Assembly (NCBI GenBank): GCA_947003375.1
Contig: CAMQOJ010000033.1
Coordinates: 1-16,506, forward strand
Direction: 5' to 3'
Source of the DNA: an uncultured Lachnospiraceae bacterium
GTDB lineage: Bacteria > Bacillota > Clostridia > Lachnospirales > Lachnospiraceae
Length of the DNA: 16,506 nt
The notes beneath the pieces are model-generated. The model made no database searches. It had not been told where the DNA came from and saw only the letters and a program-made list of their open reading frames with translations. Below, in pieces: positions 1-6,040 of the stretch. The stretch's first letter is position 1. Each line of letters starts with the position of its first letter. A program made the translations under genes and the position numbers.

Positions 1-257
1 AACCTGTCCTGGCGGAAGAATTCCGGCATGTCCTTTACGTCCACGGAAATCATGTGGTTGGGCAGGATGTCCTTTGTCATATTGAACCAGAACCTGGACA
101 TCTGGGTCAGCACGGCGCCTTTCCTGTCCACTTTGTTGTCCAGGATCACATCGAAGCAGCTGATTCGATCCGTTGCCACCATAATCAGGCTGTCGCCATT
201 GTCGTAGATTTCCCGTACCTTGCCTTCTTTGATGGGTTTGCATTCTTGAATGCTCAT
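1..257 (-). CDS. purC: SAICAR synthetase, 5' part (cut by window edge)
   Basis: Reading the minus strand from the ATG at 257 gives 85 residues before the window ends, beginning MSIQECKPIKEGKVREIYD. The KEGKVREIYD nucleotide-binding loop, VATDRISCFDVIL and the KGAVLTQMSRFWFN segment are hallmarks of phosphoribosylaminoimidazole-succinocarboxamide synthase. That enzyme joins aspartate to CAIR with ATP in cytoplasmic de novo purine synthesis. The version resembles the longer, yeast ADE1-like bacterial type (family length about 290 residues), so roughly 30 percent is present. The start is fixed by AAAGGAG at 266-272, about 8 bases upstream. Nothing in the visible part looks broken. It is a housekeeping gene and marks the edge of the accessory region to its right. 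No purine riboswitch is evident in its leader; a short palindrome (TGCCGC/GCGGCA, 319-332) is present there. Other pur genes would be expected to the left of the window. Confidence 0.93.
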   Translation of the reverse strand, partial: MSIQECKPIKEGKVREIYDNGDSLIMVATDRISCFDVILDNKVDRKGAVLTQMSRFWFNMTKDILPNHMISVDVKDMPEFFRQDR

Positions 258-840
258 GTTCTTGTCTCCTTTGCCTGTTAATGAACGATTGCTGTGAAAG
301 TCCTCAAACTTCCCGTCATGCCGCCTGCGGCACGCTTGGAAGCCCTTTGCACATTTGACCCGCGGGCCTGCTGTATCAGCTTTATGCACTTAAGTTTAGC
401 ACAGATGCCCGGAAAGCACAATAACGCGGCAGGAGAATCCGGAAAAAGAATTCACTGGGCAGTTGAGGGGGGAACTGCGGTCAGGTGCCTCGAACCGGCG
501 TCCGGGCGCTGGCCTCGGGGCTTACGGGAAAGTCTGCGCACACAGGTTCCTTCCCGGCTGCTGGAGATCTGCAGGCCGTGGGATACGGCATTCTCCACCA
601 AAGGCTGCAGGAGGAAGGCCAGGAAAGGGAGAAACGGTCTGACGTAATTAGTTAATTTAAAAAATATAATTGAAAAGACTTCCGCTTTGTGGTAAGATAA
701 ATCCAGAGCAGATTTTCATCCAGCATTATTCTGTAATCGGTTCTGTTCTTCGTACAGATCGGAAAATTCCTGCTTCAACTTCAAATTTATTGGCGGGAGT
801 TTTCAGAAGCTCCCAATCAACTGAACAAGGGAGGTGTAGA
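258..840. other. Non-coding stretch between purC and the Rpn-family gene
   Basis: This stretch of about 580 bp separates two divergent genes. An open frame at 294-647 has no good ribosome site, an unnatural composition (rich in R, C, W) and no recognisable motif, so I do not call it. The left half is GC-rich and holds the purC leader with a small palindrome at 319-332. From about 645 the sequence becomes AT-rich and carries the promoter of the downstream gene. A small GGGAG/CTCCC hairpin lies near 794-813. I see nothing else here; no tRNA-like or riboswitch-like fold is apparent. Confidence 0.6.
670..698 (+). promoter_or_regulatory. Probable sigma-A promoter for the Rpn-family gene
   Basis: TTGAAA (670-675) is followed after 17 bases by TAAGAT (693-698), a 5/6 and 4/6 match to the vegetative consensus with ideal spacing. 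A second candidate overlaps it: a perfect TATAAT at 665-670 with a weaker CTGACG at 640-645, spacing 19. Either would give a leader of roughly 135-165 bases before the ATG at 841. The local AT-richness contrasts with the GC-rich surroundings. Confidence 0.5.
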
Positions 841-1728
841 ATGGCAGAAAAAGATGTCACAGAGAAAATCCTGATGTCATATGCCGATGTGTTCGCGGAT
901 TGCATCAACACGCTGGTATATGACGGCGAAAGGCAGTTGGATCCGGACGATACACAGCCTGCGCCTACGGAAAGCTTCTATAAGGCTGGAAAGGCGCATA
1001 ATCAATTCTGCGATGCCAGCAGATATCTGACGGAAAAGGGGACGATTGTCCTTCAGTACATAATCGAGAATGAGACCGAACTGGAGGAGCGGCAGGTTCT
1101 GCGGAAGATATCTTATCAGGGAGGCTTCTACAGGCGGCAGCTGGAAAGCGGCGTTCCGGTGTACGGGGTGATTGCTATTGTGATTGACTGGACCGGGAAG
1201 ACCAGCCGCATCCCCCAAAGCCTTCATGGGCTGCTTTTGAGGAATGGGGTGCCTCCGGAGAAACTGAAGGAGATAGACGATAGCAGGCTGGTGGTTTACC
1301 ATATGAACAACCTGCCTTTGGAAATCAGGAGCCGCTTCACCAGTGACATGGGATTTGTGGTGGATTATCTCAATGAAGGGAATTTCGAGAGACGAGGGGG
1401 ACAGGACATTATTCACTTGGAAGCACTTTGCGATATGATGGAAGCAATTACGGGGGATACAGGATTTACGGAACAGGCAAATAAGCTTTTGGAGAAAAAG
1501 AAGGGAAAGAAGATTATGATGTGTGAATATATCAGCCAGCTGGAAGCGAGAGGAGAAGTACGTGGAGAAGTACGTGGAGAAGTAAGAGGCGAGGCTAAAC
1601 TGACCTCTTTGTTAGAGAGACTGTATGACCTTGGGAGGAGAGAAGACGTGGAACTGGCGGTGCGGGATATGGATGCCAGAGCAAGGCTGTACAAGGAGCT
1701 GTCCATTCCGGGCAATAGGTATGATTGA
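841..1728 (+). CDS. Rpn-family recombination-promoting nuclease / PD-(D/E)XK 'transposase'-like protein
   Basis: The product is 295 residues long. The start at 841 is chosen because GGGAGGT lies at 829-835 with normal spacing; the frame is open further upstream, but that part runs through the promoter and has no ribosome site. The opening MAEKDVTEKILMSYADVFAD, the D58 region, the strand IVLQYIIENET (71-79) and the YGVIAIVIDW segment match the Rpn/transposase_31-like proteins that occur in many copies in Lachnospiraceae. Family members carry a PD-(D/E)XK nuclease fold and are linked to RecA-independent recombination. D58 and E76 fit the catalytic D...E-x-Q pattern, but the usual Gln after E-N is Glu (E78) here. 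Residues 237-252 are four RGE[VA] repeats, followed by a helical C-terminus. It sits just before two decayed defence-like genes. The biological role of such copies is unclear. Confidence 0.8.
   Translation: MAEKDVTEKILMSYADVFADCINTLVYDGERQLDPDDTQPAPTESFYKAGKAHNQFCDASRYLTEKGTIVLQYIIENETELEERQVLRKISYQGGFYRRQLESGVPVYGVIAIVIDWTGKTSRIPQSLHGLLLRNGVPPEKLKEIDDSRLVVYHMNNLPLEIRSRFTSDMGFVVDYLNEGNFERRGGQDIIHLEALCDMMEAITGDTGFTEQANKLLEKKKGKKIMMCEYISQLEARGEVRGEVRGEVRGEAKLTSLLERLYDLGRREDVELAVRDMDARARLYKELSIPGNRYD
1549..1596 (+). repeat. 12-bp tandem repeat coding RGEV/RGEA
   Basis: There are four in-frame 12-base units: AGAGGAGAAGTA, CGTGGAGAAGTA twice (identical), then AGAGGCGAGGCT. They encode RGEV-RGEV-RGEV-RGEA in the linker before the C-terminal helix of the Rpn-family protein. 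The two perfect copies suggest recent slippage. Copy-number change keeps the frame and would only lengthen a charged linker. Confidence 0.9.
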
Positions 1729-2036
1729 TAGGGTTGATTCGCAAATTTAACAACCGGGAAGCAGGCCATACGGCTTTTTTCCCTGCGGACAGGAAAACCG
1801 AAATAATCCGTTCCCACGGGGTGGAGGAAATCCGGCTGAACGACATTTACGGTATCGACTCTGCGCCGGGAGAGCTCTTGCACAAGTACATGGTGCATTT
1901 AAAGACACAGCAATCCTATCTCAGCGAGTATGATGTGGAAGGAATTGTGCTGATTGACGAGCTGGAGACGCACCTCCACATTGAGCTGCAGAAAGCCAGG
2001 GACAGAGTCGAGGAGATAGAAGGCAGGCGCTTATGA
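1725..2036 (+). pseudogene. Shortened AAA ATPase (Septu PtuA-like) remnant
   Basis: Reading from a TTG at 1725 gives about 103 residues. Residues around FFPADRKTEIIRSHGVEEI, LHKYMVHLKTQQSY and GIVLIDELETHLHIELQK are characteristic of the SMC-like/AAA ATPases that partner HNH nucleases in Septu-type defence pairs. LIDELETH is a Walker B with its catalytic Glu. The protein has no Walker A (GxxxxGKS/T) and no signature loop, and it is far shorter than the several hundred residues expected. By my recollection of intact homologues, material is missing between QQSY and LSEYDVEG, and again between ELQK and the C-terminal RDRVEEIEGRRL, yet the frame stays open. The true 5' end is uncertain, as no ribosome site is seen and it overlaps the end of the Rpn-family gene. 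It overlaps the next gene by ATGA. It is probably a non-functional relic. Confidence 0.6.
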
Positions 2037-2362
2037 TTAGAATAGAGCGGAAAATGACAGAGAAAGCACAGAAAGATGTGGAAAAGCTGATTGCCTTTCG
2101 GAAGAAGGGATACTTTGGGACGGAAGCGGAATTGCTGTTCGAACTGCTGGACTTTCGGGAGGAGACTATAAACACACAGGGACTTCTCCGGGAAGTATAC
2201 TATGGCTCCACTCCCCAGAAGAAGATGGAAGCCAAAATTCTGAGGCGATTACTGAGGAAAGAACTGGCCGCATTTAAGGAGTATGTCCGGGAGTATCAGC
2301 GATGGCTGATACGGGACCATAGAGAAAACTATCCGGAATTGTTCGATTACATACAGACATGA
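2033..2362 (+). pseudogene. Shortened HNH nuclease (PtuB/TIGR02646-like) remnant
   Basis: The frame encodes 109 residues and starts inside the preceding frame (ATGA overlap at 2033-2036), the usual arrangement for coupled ATPase and HNH genes. The N-terminus MIRIERKMTEKAQKDVEKL resembles the start of TIGR02646/PtuB-type HNH proteins. The part from IAFRKKGYFGTEAELLF through YYGSTPQKKMEAKILRRLL to RWLIRDHRENYPELFDYI resembles their C-terminal region. The central HNH and zinc-knuckle core (C-x2-C pairs and the His-Asn-His residues) is missing: the whole protein has no cysteine and one histidine. A second gap may lie between EYVREYQ and RWLIRD. Nuclease activity is therefore very unlikely. The frame is intact, so a small retained protein cannot be excluded. 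The homology is from memory and is not searched. Confidence 0.5.
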
Positions 2363-2371
2363 AATGCAAAA

Positions 2372-2422
2372 GGCCCGGCCGACAGAACCGCTGGGAGGTA
2401 TCGCAGTAGGGTCGGTCGGGCC
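2372..2422. terminator. Bidirectional intrinsic terminator between convergent genes
   Basis: The arm GGCCCGGCCGAC (2372-2383) pairs with GTCGGTCGGGCC (2411-2422), 12 pairs with one wobble/mismatch and a 27-base loop. On the plus strand it is followed by GGATTTTCCGATTTT. On the minus strand it is followed by TTTTGCATTTC. It lies 10 bases after the HNH remnant and 60 bases beyond the GH43 stop, so it can end transcripts from both sides. Confidence 0.75.
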
Positions 2423-2481
2423 GGATTTTCCGATTTTGACCTGTTTGGCCGGGGCGCGTTGCGGAATCCGCCCAAAGCCTG

Positions 2482-4383
2482 CTACACGGCGCCGTCCACA
2501 GGGAAGACCTTTCCCTCGGTGATGCCGCATTCATTAAAGGCGTCGATGCGGACGTAATACCGCTCCACATTCGCCATCAAAGCGCGTATCTCCACCTGGG
2601 TCCGGCCGAATACCCGGTAGCTGTGGTAGAGCTTCTCCGGCGCGTGTCCCCAGAGCACCTCGTAGCCCATGGCAACCTCACTGCGTGAGCTAGCGTGATT
2701 CCAGGAAGCGAATTCATTTGAGGAGGAGACCTCTTTCCAGGTGACATTCATGGACATGCCGTCCAGGCGGGCGGCTTCCGCTTCAGTCACCGGGGCGGGA
2801 GCGTTGCCGCAGCCCCTGCCGAACACCCGCAGGCCGCTGATGCAGGCCGGTCTGTGGTAGGGCGTGTCGATGACGGTCAGACGTATATATGTGGCTGGCA
2901 GACCGTCCTCCCACACCACCAGGTTATGGGGCAGGTCTGTGTCGGTGTTCCGCCAGTCCTCCATCTCGAACCAATGCTCGCCGTCCGTGCTGGTCTCCAG
3001 GAACCACCTGGTGGCGAAGGAGCGCTCCTCGATATAGCGCCCTCTGCCCGGGTCTCCTGTAAGTTCGGCTCCCTGGGGCAGCTCCGTGACGGTCTCCACA
3101 TCATCCGCGAAATTAATCTGCACCGCATGTACCCTGCAGCAGCGGCCCAGGTCTACCAGAAGCCAGGGGGCGGCATCCTCCCCGGCGGCTTTCCACCAGG
3201 TCTGCACGTTCTCATCCACCACATGGGAGGCGTCCTTTTCCGGGCAATCGCAGCTGCTGGCGGTGGCGGTCTTCCCGTAGCTTAAGAGCATCCACTCCGG
3301 GGCTGCCCAGGGGTCTTTCTTCTCCCCGGTGACGGACTGGGGCCAGTCGCCGTAGCGCTGGTTGCAGAACAGCTCCCCGTCCGCGTCGAAGCCTGCGGGC
3401 CAGATGCCGATCCGGCGCTCGAAATCATGGTTCCTGGAGATGCGCATGGTGCTGGCGTGCCACCAGTTCCCCTGACTGTCCTCCATGGTGGAGCCGTGGC
3501 CCGCGCCGGGCAGGAAGCCGCCGGGGGAGTAGGAGTAGGGGTTGTTGGGGCAGGCCGTGAAAGGCCCCAGGGGACTTTCGCTTACGCAGACGCCGTCATT
3601 GTAGATATTGTACTGGGTGCCGGGGGCAGCGTACTGCAGGTAGTATCTGCCGTCATGTTTGGTCATCCAGGCCCCCTCGATATAGGGATTGTCCAACAGG
3701 GCGGCGCGCAGCAGGGGGCGGTAGCTCTCCGGCGTGGCCTCGATGGCCGGTGTGACATCTGTCACATCCTCCGGGCGGCAGCCGGAAGCTTTGGCAATCT
3801 GTTCTTTGAGAATCTGCACGATGCGGCTGGAGGAGGGGTCATAATGATGCTCCTCGCCGGAGCGCTCATAGCCGTATTCCGTCTTGTGGTTGTCAATCAG
3901 CGCCACGGGCTCTCCGATTCGTTCTATGGTCTCCGGATCCAGCTCCACGCCCCAGATGGGGGTCATGTTGCTGCAGCCCCAGTAGAAGTACAGCTTTCCG
4001 TCATCGTCCAGGAAAAGGTTGGGGTCCCAGAAGTCGAAGGTGCCGGGGAGCTTTTCAAATACGCCGCTTTCAGGATCTTTTGTGCGGTAGAAGTCGCAAA
4101 TCTCTCCTTTGCGGCTGGCGCAGAAGTACATCCAGTCCCCGATGGCCCGCACGTCCGGGGCGTAATCGTAGAGAGGCACGCCTGTCAGCGGGCGCAGCTT
4201 CCAGCTCGCCATGTCCTCGCTGACCAGGAAGCCTCTGGTCATGCTGGGGAAGAGATAGTATTTTCCCCGGAACAGGATCATGGACGGATCGGCGGCCTCC
4301 CGGTTCAGGGAGAAGCCTCCCTCCTTCTGGTTGAACTGGTACTGGTAGGTAAAGTTGATTGGGTTGCAGAAATATTTTTTCAT
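2482..4383 (-). CDS. Family 43 glycoside hydrolase with discoidin-like and FnIII-like C-terminal domains
   Basis: The product is 633 residues with no signal peptide, so it is probably cytoplasmic. Residues about 28-350 form a five-bladed GH43 propeller. ADPSMILF carries the general base D32, FWDPNLFLD the pKa-modulating D120, and IEGAWM the general acid E236. The family includes beta-xylosidases, alpha-L-arabinofuranosidases and related exo-enzymes; the exact substrate cannot be read here. Residues 165-230 are a longer loop than usual, rich in charged residues. Residues about 372-522 (YGKTATASS...ISGLRVFG) look like an F5/8 type C/CBM32-like beta-sandwich. Residues about 545-630 look like a fibronectin type III module. 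GAGG lies about 9 bases before the ATG. It follows GH1 in the same direction after 38 bp, so the two are probably co-transcribed, with this gene second and ending toward the bidirectional terminator. Confidence 0.88.
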   Translation of the reverse strand: MKKYFCNPINFTYQYQFNQKEGGFSLNREAADPSMILFRGKYYLFPSMTRGFLVSEDMASWKLRPLTGVPLYDYAPDVRAIGDWMYFCASRKGEICDFYRTKDPESGVFEKLPGTFDFWDPNLFLDDDGKLYFYWGCSNMTPIWGVELDPETIERIGEPVALIDNHKTEYGYERSGEEHHYDPSSSRIVQILKEQIAKASGCRPEDVTDVTPAIEATPESYRPLLRAALLDNPYIEGAWMTKHDGRYYLQYAAPGTQYNIYNDGVCVSESPLGPFTACPNNPYSYSPGGFLPGAGHGSTMEDSQGNWWHASTMRISRNHDFERRIGIWPAGFDADGELFCNQRYGDWPQSVTGEKKDPWAAPEWMLLSYGKTATASSCDCPEKDASHVVDENVQTWWKAAGEDAAPWLLVDLGRCCRVHAVQINFADDVETVTELPQGAELTGDPGRGRYIEERSFATRWFLETSTDGEHWFEMEDWRNTDTDLPHNLVVWEDGLPATYIRLTVIDTPYHRPACISGLRVFGRGCGNAPAPVTEAEAARLDGMSMNVTWKEVSSSNEFASWNHASSRSEVAMGYEVLWGHAPEKLYHSYRVFGRTQVEIRALMANVERYYVRIDAFNECGITEGKVFPVDGAV

Positions 4384-4421
4384 GTCGGAGTTCCTCGCAT
4401 TTTTGTATTGTGGTTACGCAG

Positions 4422-5768
4422 TTAAAAGTTGCTTTGCTGTTCAGGCCCTGCCTGTCCGCGCAGGCTTCCCAGATAGGAAAGGCTGGGCTTGGGATGCCTG
4501 GTCTGGGTAGCTCTGTCTACGGCTACCAGGCCGAAGGTCATGGAGTAGCCCTTCTGCCATTCAAAGTTGTCCAGCAGGCTCCAGTAGAAATAGCCTTTCA
4601 CGGGGAGCCCTTCCTCCACACAGGATTTTACACCGCAGAGGGCAGTCTCGATGAACGCCACCCGGCGGGTGTCGTCTGAGGTGGCGATGCCGTTCTCCGT
4701 CACCAACAGATCTCCTTTGAAGTCCGCTGCCACTCGGCGAAGGACATTGGCAAGGGCCTGGGGATAGAATTCATAGTCCATCTGGGTCACTTCCGCTCCG
4801 TGGGGGACAGGCAGGGGACCGGAGGAATCTATGCGGGTGCGCGTATAGTTCTGTACGCCCAGGAAATCATCGTCCTTGATGGCGGGCAGGTAATGGAGGA
4901 ATTCCTCGTCCCATTCCTTTGCGGCCCTCTCCTCGCCGCCGGGAAGGGCCTGGATATCATGGAGGCTTAAGGTCAGGCCGATTCGGATATGGGGCGCCAA
5001 CTCGCGGATGACAGCCCTGGCCGCTTTGTGGGCCTCCATGACGATTTCGTCCCCATGGGGTGTCCGGGGGCTGGTAAAGCATTCGGCCTTGGGGACACCG
5101 AAGAGCTCCATGCGCTCGGCATCCGCGGCTTTCTGATTGGCCATCATCTTCTCCAGGTTCAAGCCCATCTGGACGGTGGTGTCCTGGGCCGTACCGCCGT
5201 CAGCGGACGACAGCCCGCCCGCTTCGGCTGCCTGCATCTTCGCCATCATCTGCCGCATATAGCGTTTTGCGATGGCGGCCACCTGTATGCCCATGTTGGC
5301 CTCATTGATGGTGCAGACATAGCGCAGGTCGTTTCCCAGCCGTTCCATCACATAGCGGGTGTAGCGGGCGAAACAACCAGGGGTCTCGTCAGATTCCCAG
5401 CCGCCTTTGGAAATCAGCCATTTGGGGCTGGTGAAGTGGAGCAGGGTGACTACAGGCTCGACGCCGTTTTCCCGGCAGGTATTGATGACGTCCCTGTAAT
5501 GAAGAATCTGCGCCTCGTCAAACCGCCCCTCCTCAGGCTCGATGCGCGCCCATTCGATGGAGAATCGATAGGCGTTGAGTCCGGCCTGTGCCATCAGGCG
5601 GATGTCCTCCGCGTAGCAGTGATAATGGTCCACCGCATCGCCGCTGGGCTCTAAAAAGTCCGTATGTACCATGTGTTCCTGGGCCCAGTAATCACTGTGG
5701 ATGTTGCCGCCCTCCACCTGATGGGCAGCGGTGGCCGCGCCTAGAAAAAAGTCCTTTTCAAATTGCAT
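4422..5768 (-). CDS. Family 1 glycoside hydrolase (beta-glucosidase-like)
   Basis: The product is 448 residues, the normal length for a single-domain GH1 TIM barrel, with no signal peptide. FFLGAATAAHQVEGG (Q17) opens the glycone site. The acid/base is E156 in TINEANM, the nucleophile is E358 in LLVTENGIA, and YWSLLDNFEWQKGY carries the sugar-binding E403. The Glu in FEW, and the absence of the S-x-K-x-Y phosphate motif, favour non-phosphorylated beta-glucosides or galactosides over PTS products, which fits a cation symporter in the same locus. The acid/base motif reads NEA rather than the usual NEP. Residues about 165-215 form a Met/Ala/Gln-rich extension in the loop after the acid/base. The start is set by AAGGAGGA about 9 bases upstream. 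It is first in the minus-strand operon with GH43 and divergent from GH2. Confidence 0.93.
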   Translation of the reverse strand: MQFEKDFFLGAATAAHQVEGGNIHSDYWAQEHMVHTDFLEPSGDAVDHYHCYAEDIRLMAQAGLNAYRFSIEWARIEPEEGRFDEAQILHYRDVINTCRENGVEPVVTLLHFTSPKWLISKGGWESDETPGCFARYTRYVMERLGNDLRYVCTINEANMGIQVAAIAKRYMRQMMAKMQAAEAGGLSSADGGTAQDTTVQMGLNLEKMMANQKAADAERMELFGVPKAECFTSPRTPHGDEIVMEAHKAARAVIRELAPHIRIGLTLSLHDIQALPGGEERAAKEWDEEFLHYLPAIKDDDFLGVQNYTRTRIDSSGPLPVPHGAEVTQMDYEFYPQALANVLRRVAADFKGDLLVTENGIATSDDTRRVAFIETALCGVKSCVEEGLPVKGYFYWSLLDNFEWQKGYSMTFGLVAVDRATQTRHPKPSLSYLGSLRGQAGPEQQSNF

Positions 5769-5791
5769 GGGTCATGTCCTCCTTATGGAAA

Positions 5792-5821
5792 CTTATAGAA
5801 ATCAGGTAAGTCCTCTGAAAA
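5792..5821 (-). promoter_or_regulatory. Possible promoter of the GH1-GH43 operon
   Basis: On the minus strand, TTTTCA (5816-5821) is followed after 18 bases by TATAAG (5792-5797). Both are partial matches (4/6 and 5/6). The predicted start would leave a very short leader that begins near the ribosome site, so the call is weak. The shared divergent region with GH2 would allow joint control. Confidence 0.3.
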
Positions 5822-5865
5822 CAGTATGACACATAAGGCACGGCGGCGAAAGCCGGAAATGGACA

Positions 5866-5963
5866 GATTTTTGAAAAAATCGGGGGATATTTCAAAACTG
5901 CACGGATCTTTGCACATAAAAATGATTTTTTGAACCTCCCGGACCTGTCCTATCCTTTATAAT
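5866..5963 (+). promoter_or_regulatory. GH2 promoter with possible activator sites
   Basis: A perfect TATAAT sits at 5958-5963, about 77 bases before the GH2 ATG. The only -35-like hexamer, TTGAAC (5930-5935), is 22 bases away, too far for normal recognition, and the 17-base position reads CTCCCG or similar. Upstream are TGAAAAAATCG (5872-5882), lying in a near-palindrome (GATTTTT...AAAAATC, 5866-5881), and GATTTTTTGAAC (5924-5935). A related pair precedes the symporter gene. A good -10 with no -35 is typical of activator-dependent promoters, and the AraC protein at 9424-10638 is an obvious candidate regulator. Confidence 0.5.
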
Positions 5964-6040
5964 ATGGAAGAAAGGCATTCCATAGAAGAGTATTCTAATA
6001 TCAAAAATCTGACTCTGCAAATAAAAGCAAGGAGAACGAC

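Noticed and set aside
258..420. Purine riboswitch in the purC leader
   Set aside because: The conserved aptamer core sequences and three-way junction pattern are not found; only a short GC palindrome is present.
294..647. Open frame of 117 codons on the plus strand
   Set aside because: It has no ribosome site, an implausible composition rich in Arg, Cys and Trp, and no motif; it lies in the purC leader and intergenic DNA.
3427..4425. 332-codon frame on the strand opposite GH43
   Set aside because: It is antisense to a gene with clear catalytic motifs; the repetitive Val/Gly/Ala-rich product is what a GC-rich gene yields on its complement.
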